Positions 35,264 through 42,603 of a DNA stretch of 62,210 nt are shown here, piece after piece. Made by a program: the position numbers and the translations under genes. Where the stretch lies: assembly GCA_020024645.1 (NCBI GenBank), contig JAHHTN010000003.1:1-62210 (forward strand). The letters are read 5' to 3'. Each line of letters opens with the position of its first letter. The first letter of the stretch is position 1. The notes beneath the pieces were generated by a model. It had not been told where the DNA came from and made no database searches. It was given only the letters and a program-made list of their open reading frames with translations. Source of the stretch: Faecalimonas sp. (GTDB lineage Bacteria; Bacillota; Clostridia; Lachnospirales; Lachnospiraceae).

Positions 35264-37135
35264 CTAATTTGTTTCTGTCTTTGTAATATTCATATATGGA
35301 AAAGCTTCAGCCATAATTTTTTGGGCCAATTGTATAGCATAACTACTACTTGCTTGGTTTTTCACATTCGGTTCATCAATAACAACATAAAGCATAATTT
35401 CTGGATTTTCTTGAGGAGCATATCCAATAAAAGAAATCAAATTTTTACCATGATTACGTGGATATTTTTCAGCCGTTCCTGTCTTTCCTCCTATTGCGTA
35501 TCCAGACACCTGTGCTGATTTGGCAGTTCCTTCTTTTACTGTAGATTCCATATATGTACGAACTATTTTACTAGTTTCTTCAGAAACTGTTTTTTTAATT
35601 AAAACCGGAGTTTTATTCTCGATGACATTCCCATTTGCATCTCGAATCTGTTTTACCACATGTGGCTCATAATAATTTCCACCATTGATCAAAGAATTAA
35701 ATCCTGCTGCTAATTGAAGCATAGTTACATTAAAATTCTGGCCAAATGCATTTGTGGCTAAATCAGCATCTCCCATCTTCTTAGGATCAAAAAGAAGAGT
35801 CCCTGTAGCCGCCTCTCCCGGCAAATCTATTTCTGTATATTCTCCAAAACCAAAAATATGCTGATATTTTGAAAATTCATCTGGTCCAAGAGCATCTCCT
35901 ATGCGCATTAGTGCTACATTACACGAATTTGCAATCGCCTGTTTTAAAGTTTGTGTTCCATGTCCATCTTTTTTATTACATTTAATTTTCCATTTTCCTA
36001 CATCTAAATAGCCTGGGCACACGTATGTTTCATTTCCTTTTAGAGTACCATTTTCTAATCCTGCTGCAATGGTAAATGGCTTCGCTGTAGAACCAGGTTC
36101 ATAAGTATCACTAACACAGAAATTTCTCCACAGTTTATTCAACTCTTTAACCCTATCTTCTTCACTCATATTCTTTATCTGTTCTTCCGAAAACAATCCA
36201 CTTAAATCCCTTGGATTATTCAAATCAAAATTCGGATAAGAAGCCATTGCCAAAATTTCTCCTGTTCCTGGGCGCATCGCAATAACTGCCGTATTTTTAC
36301 TACCAAGCCCTGTTTTATTTGGACCATTTTTATGTTCCTCATTAAATTCTCGAATATGTTTTTCAACTATACTCTGCAAATTCAAATCAATAGATGTAAC
36401 AAGGCTTTTCCCGTCCGTCGCCTCTTTTACTATTTTTTCTACAGAAGCTGTTTCTCCAACATACCCATATTCCCTTCCGTCCATTCCATTCAATACATTA
36501 TTATATGCTGCTTCAAGCCCACCATTTGCAACATTTCCGGCGACGGTAAACCCTATCAAATCACTTGCAAGAGTGTTATATGGATATGTTCTAACGTAAT
36601 TTTCCTCTAACCATACTCCCCTCACATTTCCGTAATTTTTCTCATCTTTCTTTAATTTTTCAAAAGCTTCATATTGCTTGTAATTCACTTCTCTTTTTAA
36701 AATATTATAGCGACTTTCGGATTTTTCTTCTAAAATTTGATGGACCATTTCTTCTTCAATATCAAAGCATTTTTCCAACGCTTTCAAGGTCTGCTTCTTG
36801 GCTTTAGATACATCTTTTGCTTTTCCTGAAAGTAAAACTTTCGCATCTAAAATCACATTATAAGCTCTCTCACTTGTCGCCATTTTTGTACCATTCACAT
36901 CTAATATGTCCCCTCTTTTAAAAGGGATAATTCTACTATTATTCTGTTGCTGATCTAACACTGCTTTTTCATATCTTTTACCATCTCGTGCCACAATCTT
37001 AGCCGCTTTTCCAATAAGTATAACAAAAGCCAGTATCGTCAATCCAAATACGAGTACTAGCTTTTTTTGCATTCTCTTAGGAAATTTTTTACGGATAAAT
37101 TTAGGCCCTATCCTCTTTTTCCTATTTTCTGCCAT
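35264..37135 (-). CDS. Class B penicillin-binding protein, FtsI/PBP2B-like
   Basis: 623-residue membrane transpeptidase that crosslinks septal peptidoglycan with FtsW. A basic N terminus and one membrane segment (about 25-45) lead to the dimerisation domain and the catalytic domain with STAK (PGSTAKPFTIAAG), SCN (ANSCNVALMRIG) and KTGT (GGKTGTAEKYP). No PASTA domain is present. AAGGTG precedes ATG 37135. It follows ftsL by 34 bases, the usual place of ftsI. Confidence 0.92.
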   Translation of the reverse strand: MAENRKKRIGPKFIRKKFPKRMQKKLVLVFGLTILAFVILIGKAAKIVARDGKRYEKAVLDQQQNNSRIIPFKRGDILDVNGTKMATSERAYNVILDAKVLLSGKAKDVSKAKKQTLKALEKCFDIEEEMVHQILEEKSESRYNILKREVNYKQYEAFEKLKKDEKNYGNVRGVWLEENYVRTYPYNTLASDLIGFTVAGNVANGGLEAAYNNVLNGMDGREYGYVGETASVEKIVKEATDGKSLVTSIDLNLQSIVEKHIREFNEEHKNGPNKTGLGSKNTAVIAMRPGTGEILAMASYPNFDLNNPRDLSGLFSEEQIKNMSEEDRVKELNKLWRNFCVSDTYEPGSTAKPFTIAAGLENGTLKGNETYVCPGYLDVGKWKIKCNKKDGHGTQTLKQAIANSCNVALMRIGDALGPDEFSKYQHIFGFGEYTEIDLPGEAATGTLLFDPKKMGDADLATNAFGQNFNVTMLQLAAGFNSLINGGNYYEPHVVKQIRDANGNVIENKTPVLIKKTVSEETSKIVRTYMESTVKEGTAKSAQVSGYAIGGKTGTAEKYPRNHGKNLISFIGYAPQENPEIMLYVVIDEPNVKNQASSSYAIQLAQKIMAEAFPYMNITKTETN

Positions 37136-37169
37136 TTATTCACCTTCCATTTGCCTTGTGTGTGTCACA

Positions 37170-37658
37170 CTATTTTTTAGGAATTTCTTTATACTGTTTT
37201 ATATCATTATCTATCGGATTATCATATATAATAATCTGCCCATCCTTCGCATGAACCATTCCTAATTTTTCTGTTGCTTTCTTGCGTACTTCCTCTAAAT
37301 TCACAAAATCTATCGCATTATTAAACCGTATCGTATTCACTTCTTTCTTTTCTGTAAGTTCCCTTTGCAAAGAAGTAATATTCCTCGATCGATTAGCCAC
37401 TTCCGAGCACAACTGTAAATATTGCAAACACACTACAAACGCAATTGCAACTGCAATTGTTAAAAACACTACATATCCTTTACTCATACGTAGTGCATTT
37501 TTTCTATTTTGTCGAATCTGTCTACTTACCTTTTTCGGTTCTACCTGATGCACTTCCTCATGTTTTGGGAAAACCTCATTAGGCTTACGAACAGTATTTC
37601 CATAATCATAATAATGATACATTTGTCTGCGATAAGCAGGTCTTCTATTTGTTTCCAT
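37170..37658 (-). CDS. ftsL: FtsL-like cell division protein
   Basis: 162-residue bitopic protein: a tyrosine- and arginine-rich cytoplasmic N terminus of about 75 residues, one membrane segment (GYVVFLTIAVAIAFVVCLQYL) and a coiled coil (SEVANRSRNITSLQRELTEKK) with a following VRKKATEKLGMVHAKDGQII segment typical of FtsL/DivIC. The position between rsmH and the PBP gene identifies it, because sequence similarity in this family is low. The ribosome site AAAGGGG is 10 bases from the ATG. Confidence 0.82.
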   Translation of the reverse strand: METNRRPAYRRQMYHYYDYGNTVRKPNEVFPKHEEVHQVEPKKVSRQIRQNRKNALRMSKGYVVFLTIAVAIAFVVCLQYLQLCSEVANRSRNITSLQRELTEKKEVNTIRFNNAIDFVNLEEVRKKATEKLGMVHAKDGQIIIYDNPIDNDIKQYKEIPKK

Positions 37659-37705
37659 CTGCTTACGCCCCTTTCTATTTCAATTATTTATCTCCCACCA
37701 TGCGA

Positions 37706-38641
37706 TTAACAACGTTCAAAAATTCGTAATTTTGCACTTTTCGAACGACTATTGTATTCTAATTCATCTGCACTTGGCAGAATTGGTTTTCTTGTAATTA
37801 CTTTCCCCTTTGATTCATTTCCACATACACATACTGGGAAATGACTTGGACAGGTGCATGGATTTTCATTTCTTCTGAAAATACTTTTTACAATTCTGTC
37901 CTCCAATGAATGAAATGTAATAATGCATATTCTCCCATTTTCATTAAGCATATCAATCATTTCATCTAAACTATCTCTAAGCACATCTAATTCCTTATTC
38001 AATTCGATTCGAATTGCCTGAAATGTTCTCTTTACCGGGTGTCCCCCATTCTTCTGAAATTTCATCGGAATAGCACGTTTAATAACTTCTATTAGTTGTC
38101 CTGTAGTTTCAATGGAACCTCTCGCGCGTTCCAAAACAATATGCTTTGCGATATTCTTCGCAAATTTATCTTCCCCGTAATCTCGGATAATGCGATAAAG
38201 TTCCATCTCACTATACGTATTGACGATGTCCTTTGCCGTCATCTCCTGACGTCTATCCATTCTCATATCCAAAGGTACATCTACACGATAAGAAAATCCT
38301 CTCTCTGCTGTATCTAACTGATAAGATGATACACCCAAATCAAGCACAATCCCATCCACTTTGTCAATGCCAAGTTTTTGAAGCTGCGACTTCATATCAC
38401 AATAGTTGCTTCTAACTATTGTAACCTTCTCCCCGAAGTCACGTAATCGGATTCCCGCAGCCTCAATCGCTGCTTCATCCTGATCTATTCCTATAAAACT
38501 CCCCTTGTCACTTAATTGCTTACACACTTCAAAAGCATGTCCGCCTCCACCAAGCGTTCCATCTACGTAAATGCCGTCTGGCTTGATGTTCAGACCATTT
38601 ACAGTCTCTTCTAATAATACGGATTTGTGTTCAAATGTCAT
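37706..38641 (-). CDS. rsmH: 16S rRNA (cytosine1402-N4)-methyltransferase
   Basis: SAM-dependent methyltransferase of 311 residues for C1402 of 16S rRNA. MTFEHKSVLLEETVNGL and DGTLGGGGHA (SAM loop near 30) open the protein; LDLGVSSYQLDTAERGFSYR near 105 and ITFHSLEDRIVKSIFR near 245 are family motifs. GGAGG falls five bases before ATG 38641, so the GTG at 38653, inside that site, is not used. Directly after mraZ. Confidence 0.96.
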   Translation of the reverse strand: MTFEHKSVLLEETVNGLNIKPDGIYVDGTLGGGGHAFEVCKQLSDKGSFIGIDQDEAAIEAAGIRLRDFGEKVTIVRSNYCDMKSQLQKLGIDKVDGIVLDLGVSSYQLDTAERGFSYRVDVPLDMRMDRRQEMTAKDIVNTYSEMELYRIIRDYGEDKFAKNIAKHIVLERARGSIETTGQLIEVIKRAIPMKFQKNGGHPVKRTFQAIRIELNKELDVLRDSLDEMIDMLNENGRICIITFHSLEDRIVKSIFRRNENPCTCPSHFPVCVCGNESKGKVITRKPILPSADELEYNSRSKSAKLRIFERC

Positions 38642-38659
38642 GTCTACCTCCACATCAGA

Positions 38660-39097
38660 TTAAATGCCAAGTCCCAATTCTTCCATATGACCAGCAATAT
38701 CATCCATGTTGTCTTCAATTACTGTATTATTTTCCTCCCATTTTGCCTTGTCCCAAATTTCTACACGGTCCAGCACTCCCACAAGAACCACTTCTTTTTC
38801 CAAATTAGCAAAATTACGGAGTGCAGAAGAGATTAATACTCTGCCTTGTTTATCAAGGCCGCCATCCACCGCACTTCCTAAAAAGAAACGAGTAAATATT
38901 CTGGCGTCTTTGTTTGTTAGCGGTAAGGTTCTTAGCTTTTCTTCAAAAATCTTCCATTCACTATCAGGATACAGAAATAAGCAGCCATCTAATCCCTTTG
39001 TTATCACAAAGTTTTCTCCAAGTTCCTCTCGAAATTTGGAGGGAATAATCAACCTGCCTTTTGCATCTATGCTATGATTAAATTCTCCCATTAGCAT
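38660..39097 (-). CDS. mraZ: Transcriptional regulator MraZ
   Basis: 145-residue DNA-binding protein that represses its own dcw operon. Two SpoVT/AbrB-like half-domains: HSIDAKGRLIIPSKFRE near 7-23 and LDKQGRVLISSALR near 80. A GTG at 39106 could extend it by three codons, but GAAGG eight bases before ATG 39097 favours the latter. Its expected operator, 10-bp repeats containing GTGG on the minus strand, lies directly upstream. Confidence 0.95.
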   Translation of the reverse strand: MLMGEFNHSIDAKGRLIIPSKFREELGENFVITKGLDGCLFLYPDSEWKIFEEKLRTLPLTNKDARIFTRFFLGSAVDGGLDKQGRVLISSALRNFANLEKEVVLVGVLDRVEIWDKAKWEENNTVIEDNMDDIAGHMEELGLGI

Positions 39098-39125
39098 ATG
39101 GAACACCTTCTTTCAAATGGGCCTG

Positions 39126-39191
39126 CCACTTATGTCCCATTTTGTACCACTATTCACCACTTTCTACCACTCGGGTTTATTGTAAACCACT
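39126..39191 (-). promoter_or_regulatory. MraZ operator array
   Basis: Read on the plus strand, CCACT or CCCAT occurs at 39126, 39136, 39147, 39157, 39167 and 39187, a near-exact 10-bp period (minus strand AGTGG/ATGGG). This matches the repeated TGGGN or GTGG boxes bound by the MraZ ring. Five boxes lie downstream of the -10 and one in the spacer, so bound MraZ would block RNA polymerase. Confidence 0.75.
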
Positions 39192-39207
39192 TTTCCCCTC
39201 ATTTCAA
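39179..39207 (-). promoter_or_regulatory. Promoter of the mraZ-dcw operon
   Basis: Minus-strand TTGAAA (39202-39207), exactly 17 bases, TACAAT (39179-39184). It is about 80 bases before mraZ, interleaved with the MraZ boxes. Confidence 0.8.
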
Positions 39208-39230
39208 GAGTTTTTTAGCATTTTGATACA

Positions 39231-39258
39231 AAAAAATATCTCCACTTTCGTGGAGATA
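39231..39258 (-). terminator. Intrinsic terminator after the 78-residue membrane protein gene
   Basis: In minus-strand RNA TATCTCCAC, tetraloop GAAA, GTGGAGATA and seven U; 21 bases after the stop codon at 39280. Confidence 0.92.
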
Positions 39259-39279
39259 CGCCAATTTTTTTGTTCTTTA

Positions 39280-39516
39280 TTACTTTGCTAAACCTGTAAG
39301 ATATTCTGCAATAGAAGTATAGTCAACTTCTGCCTTTTTCACTGGCTGACTATCTACATAAGTGCTATATCCTAAATATCCAACCCAAGACAAAACACCT
39401 ACAACTACTACAACTGTTGCTACATTTCTGAATATTTTCATTCTCTTCTGCTTCTTCATTATCGCTTTACGGTTTGCTTTTTCCTCTTTATATCGATTCA
39501 CTTTCTCTTGACTCAT
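39280..39516 (-). CDS. Small single-pass membrane protein of unknown function
   Basis: 78 residues: a charged, lysine-rich N terminus (MSQEKVNRYKEEKANRKAIMKK), one membrane segment (NVATVVVVVGVLSWVGYLGY) and a short outer tail ending ADYTSIAEYLTGLAK-like (DYTSIAEYLTGLAK). AAGGAG precedes ATG 39516; an upstream start at 39540 lacks a site. Located 30 bases after degV and closed by a strong terminator just before the dcw promoter. I do not recognise a named family; conservation in relatives near dcw would suggest a wall or division role. Confidence 0.75.
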   Translation of the reverse strand: MSQEKVNRYKEEKANRKAIMKKQKRMKIFRNVATVVVVVGVLSWVGYLGYSTYVDSQPVKKAEVDYTSIAEYLTGLAK

Positions 39517-39569
39517 TTTCAAAACTCCTTTGCAATTCAACTACAAACAGTTTATCACAAAATCTGAAA

Positions 39570-40409
39570 TTATACAACTACGATAATTCCTCCATCGCTT
39601 GCATACATTGTACTAATCCCTCTTGTCCCTAATATAATAATTTCTTTGAAACTTGCTCTTTCTTCCAGCATATTTTTAACAGATAATGCTCTCTCATAAC
39701 AATTGCAATGAGCAATCGCTAATACTTTTTCTTCTGTGTTTTCCACTTGTTCTACAACATAGCCAACCATCTTATCTAATGCCTTGTTAATTCCTCTTGA
39801 TTTTCCTAACTGATAAATAGTCCCTTGTGAGGTTGATCCCATTACTGGTTTAATATTTAATGCTGTTGCAACTAAAGCTTTAACTCCTGTTAACCTTCCA
39901 TTCTTTTTCAAGGTTTCTAATGTTTCCAAAACAAAATATGTGTGTTGCCCTTGAATGTAAGAATCAACCGCTTCAATTACCTCTTCAAAACACAATCCTT
40001 TTTCTTCACATTCCATAATCTTTTGCACAATAAGTGTCTCTCCTACAGAGGCAGATCGAGAATTAAAAATATGAATCTTTTTTTCTCCATGTTCTTCCTC
40101 ATAGATTGTCTTTCCAAGCACCGCACTATTATAAGAACCACTGAGTTCTGCTGATAAAGTTATAACATAAACTCTGTCTACAGGACCATTATAACTTTCC
40201 ATATAGCGCTCCGGTGACGGACAAGATGATTTTGGACAATCTGAACTTTCTGCAACTTTACGTAAAAATTCTTCTTGATTAAATGTATCATCATCTACAA
40301 TATTTTCGTTTCCCACTTGAATACTAAGTGAAACGCTCTCCACTTTTCCAGATTTTTTCATTTCTTCTGTTAATTCACCGCAACTGTCTACTACAACTTT
40401 ATAACTCAT
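39570..40409 (-). CDS. DegV-family fatty-acid-binding protein
   Basis: 279 residues. MSYKVVVDSCGELTEEM opens the family N domain; SSCPSPERYMESY and the C-domain elements ISLSAELSGSYNSA-like (ITLSAELSGSYNSAVLG), NSRSASVGETLIVQKI and LEKKNGRLTG-like (LETLKKNGRLTG) are typical of DegV/FakB. Such proteins hold a fatty acid and, with FakA kinase, feed it to phospholipid synthesis. No fakA lies here, so the ligand partner is unknown. It starts at 40409 after GAGGAAGGA. Confidence 0.93.
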   Translation of the reverse strand: MSYKVVVDSCGELTEEMKKSGKVESVSLSIQVGNENIVDDDTFNQEEFLRKVAESSDCPKSSCPSPERYMESYNGPVDRVYVITLSAELSGSYNSAVLGKTIYEEEHGEKKIHIFNSRSASVGETLIVQKIMECEEKGLCFEEVIEAVDSYIQGQHTYFVLETLETLKKNGRLTGVKALVATALNIKPVMGSTSQGTIYQLGKSRGINKALDKMVGYVVEQVENTEEKVLAIAHCNCYERALSVKNMLEERASFKEIIILGTRGISTMYASDGGIIVVV

Positions 40410-40566
40410 ACTTAAGTCCTTCCTCTATATCTATACTTATCACATTCACTTCTATTATATGTAGTTTTTAATACCACTTGTTTAGTCTATCACATTTTCT
40501 CAAATAAGAAAAGACTTTTTATTTTTTTCCTACTACATTCTATTATAGCGTTCTACTTTCGCATCA

Positions 40567-41727
40567 CTAAACTTCTACTTTTATTTTGCTTGATACATTA
40601 AGCACAAGTCCTATTTCTACCATAAGAAATAGTGTTGCAGTACCTCCATAACTAATAAAAGGCAATGTAACCCCTGTTGTTGGCAAAAGATTTGTCACAA
40701 CACCAATATTGAGTATAACCTGAATTGCTATCTGTGCAAACACTCCTGTTGCTATCAATGAACCATATAAATCTGGTGCATTCTGTGCCACAAATGCAAT
40801 ACGATACAATAAAATTGAAAATAGTAACAAAATGATTAATAATCCAAATATTCCTAACTCTTCGCAAATAATAGATAATATCATGTCATTTTGTGCTTCT
40901 GGTATAATCAATTTCTGTGCACTATTTCCAAGCCCCTTTCCAAAAAGTCCACCGGCTCCAATCGCATACAACGCCTGCATACTCTGATAACTTCCTTCAC
41001 TCATATACATTTCTGGATTTACCCATGCTAAAATTCGTCTTATTCTAAAATCTGAACTTCCCTTCATTATTTTTCCTAAAAATTCTGATCCAATAAAAAA
41101 TGCTACAATTATCGATGCCCCAGTGATAAGAAAACATTTTGTTTTTCGATGTGCTACAAAAAGTATTATACAAACCATTCCCATTACAATTACGGCAGTA
41201 CTCAAATTGTCCGTCAAAAATAATACCCCTGCTGCTCCAATTGCACCCCAAATCAAAACACAGAGAACTCCTTCTTTTTTATTAAGTTTCTCGCCAATTT
41301 TGCATATCAATGCAGGAATAAAAATAACAATTGCGATTTTCATAAATTCTGATGGCTGCATCTGCCCAAAAATCGGTATTCTAATCCAACGTCTTGCTCC
41401 ATATGCTTCTATTCCTATTCCAGGGACAAAAACAAATGTCATAACTACCATAGCCATCCAAAATGCTACTTTTGAAATTCTCGCATATCTATGATAATCG
41501 AATTTATAAATAACCCACATTGCAACAAAACTTACCACATACGATATCAACTGATTCTTTAAATAAAACATTCCATCATGAAACTTTACAATCGCACTAT
41601 AAGAACTGGTACTATAAAGCATAAGTAACCCAAATCCAATCAAAAAAATAAGTACTACCATTAAAGTATAATCAAAATATGCTATTGTTCTCTTTTCCTT
41701 AGTTCTATGTACTCTTTTCCCTACCAT
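40567..41727 (-). CDS. Second SEDS protein (FtsW/RodA/SpoVE family)
   Basis: 386 residues, ten membrane segments. It shares with the dcw FtsW the motifs GARRWIRIPIFGQMQPSEFMKIA, EAQNDMILSIICEELGIFGL and ISYGGTATLFLMVEIGLVLNVSSK. SEDS proteins polymerise lipid II with a partner PBP. The dcw copy plus this one, and the two tandem PBPs, give two pairs; one may serve sporulation cortex (SpoVE/SpoVD). Its own promoter is sigma-A-like, which favours a vegetative role. AAGGAG precedes the ATG. No obvious terminator follows. Confidence 0.88.
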   Translation of the reverse strand: MVGKRVHRTKEKRTIAYFDYTLMVVLIFLIGFGLLMLYSTSSYSAIVKFHDGMFYLKNQLISYVVSFVAMWVIYKFDYHRYARISKVAFWMAMVVMTFVFVPGIGIEAYGARRWIRIPIFGQMQPSEFMKIAIVIFIPALICKIGEKLNKKEGVLCVLIWGAIGAAGVLFLTDNLSTAVIVMGMVCIILFVAHRKTKCFLITGASIIVAFFIGSEFLGKIMKGSSDFRIRRILAWVNPEMYMSEGSYQSMQALYAIGAGGLFGKGLGNSAQKLIIPEAQNDMILSIICEELGIFGLLIILLLFSILLYRIAFVAQNAPDLYGSLIATGVFAQIAIQVILNIGVVTNLLPTTGVTLPFISYGGTATLFLMVEIGLVLNVSSKIKVEV

Positions 41728-41753
41728 ATTTATACTCCTTCTCTTAACTATTC

Positions 41754-41781
41754 ATTATACTATATCAGAAAATAAAAACAA
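41754..41781 (-). promoter_or_regulatory. Sigma-A promoter of the second SEDS gene
   Basis: Minus-strand TTGTTT (41776-41781), 16-base spacer, TATAAT (41754-41759), 27 bases before the start codon. Confidence 0.6.
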
Positions 41782-41843
41782 ACACTTTTTCCTATCTACA
41801 ACATAATCTACTATTATAAATATTTAAAAGGAGTCTATTGAAT

Positions 41844-42056
41844 ATGCAAAATTTTCGTAATAATATGACCTTCTATAATCACGAAAATATTTCTTGTCGG
41901 AGACCAGACACAATCTCTTCCATGCCTTTAGCAATGGCATATATCCCTTGGCAAAAATGGGAAAACATACTTGAAGCTGATAGAGGCTTCCATTGTGGGA
42001 CTATTTTTCATGATTTACTCAAACCATTTGAATACGGAGGAGGTGGCTGTCGATGA
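41844..42056 (+). CDS. cotJA: Spore coat associated protein CotJA
   Basis: 70 residues. PLAMAYIPWQKWENILEADRGFHCGTIFHDLLKPF is the whole CotJA signature (I quote in two parts: PLAMAYIPWQKWEN and GFHCGTIFHDLLKPF). First gene of the mother-cell cotJ operon, which builds an inner coat layer. AAGGAG lies ten bases before ATG 41844; a TTG at 41838 is less likely. The stop codon overlaps the ATG of cotJB. Confidence 0.93.
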   Translation: MQNFRNNMTFYNHENISCRRPDTISSMPLAMAYIPWQKWENILEADRGFHCGTIFHDLLKPFEYGGGGCR

Positions 42057-42322
42057 ACAAGAATATTCCTTCTCGAAAAGAATTACTACACCTAATTAAT
42101 ATTGCCAGTTTTGCTGTTGATGATACAAAATTATTTTTAGATACGCATCCTGAAAACAAAGAAGCTCTTTCTCATTTTCAAGAATATAACACAATTCGTG
42201 CACAAGCATTGGAAGACTTTTCACGTTTATATGGGCCTCTTACTCTTGATTCAATTACTGATTGCAGTGACTATTGGCAATGGATTGAAGAACCTTACCC
42301 ATGGCAAGAAGGAGGATGTTAG
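42053..42322 (+). CDS. cotJB: Spore coat protein CotJB
   Basis: 89 residues with the family features: ELLHLINIASFAVDDTKLFLDTHP near the start, EDFSRLYGPLTLDS, and the C-terminal WQWIEEPYPWQEGGC. Begins four bases inside cotJA (ATGA overlap) and is followed by cotJC after three bases. CotJA, CotJB and CotJC act together in coat assembly; sigma-E control is known in Bacillus subtilis. Confidence 0.93.
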   Translation: MNKNIPSRKELLHLINIASFAVDDTKLFLDTHPENKEALSHFQEYNTIRAQALEDFSRLYGPLTLDSITDCSDYWQWIEEPYPWQEGGC

Positions 42323-42325
42323 CTT

Positions 42326-42535
42326 ATGTGGAATTATGAAAAAAGATTACAATATCCAGTTAAAATCACTCAAACCAATCCGAAAATCGCTCAAGTTATC
42401 ATCAGTCAATTTGGTGGACCTGATGGCGAACTTGCTGCCTCTATGCGCTATCTATCTCAGCGATATACAATGCCTTACAAACAAGTTACAGGCATTTTAA
42501 CAGATATTGGAACAGAAGAATTAGTTCCTACATGA
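42326..42535 (+). pseudogene. cotJC: 5' fragment of cotJC (manganese-catalase-like coat protein), interrupted by prophage
   Basis: 69 codons only; full CotJC has about 190-200. WNYEKRLQYPVKI, SQFGGPDGELAASMRYLSQRY and GILTDIGTEEL match the family exactly, then the next residues are VPT and stop instead of the expected GHLE segment. The metal ligands in GGPDGE and TEEL remain, but the following histidine and the rest of the four-helix bundle are gone. No other frame continues the protein after 42524. The first phage gene starts 69 bases on, so this is a phage insertion rather than a point mutation. The rest of the gene should lie beyond the far phage end. Confidence 0.9.
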
Positions 42536-42540
42536 TATAT
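42509..42540. other. Probable prophage attachment junction (one att site)
   Basis: CotJC homology ends within GGAACAGAAGAATTAG (42509-42524) and phage-side sequence (TTCCTACATGATATA) begins. The crossover core should fall in this stretch. The exact limits need the other junction, which is outside the window. Confidence 0.7.
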
Positions 42541-42571
42541 ATATTAAATATTTTTTAGATGATACAATATA

Positions 42572-42596
42572 AGCCCATCCTCCGAAGAGTTGGGGC
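42572..42596 (-). terminator. Possible terminator of the phage late operon
   Basis: In minus-strand RNA AGCCC pairs with GGGCT, with inner CTC/GAG around TTCG; TTATATTG follows. It lies just past the endolysin stop codon, at the edge of the prophage. Confidence 0.45.
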
Positions 42597-42603
42597 TGTT
42601 TTA

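Noticed and set aside
40410..40566. Terminator or small RNA between degV and the second SEDS gene
   Set aside because: AT-rich sequence with short imperfect pairings (TTTTCT/AGAAAA, AGTCT/AGACT) but no stable stem with U tract. A TATAAT near 40455 lacks a -35 partner.
41802..41809. CATAATCT as a sigma-E -10 element of cotJ
   Set aside because: No ATA-type -35 element is found 13-15 bases upstream. cotJ is expected to be sigma-E dependent, but I cannot place the promoter.
42520..42560. Frameshift rather than insertion in cotJC
   Set aside because: I read all three forward frames after GTEEL; none continues with CotJC-like sequence, and each stops within about 15 codons.
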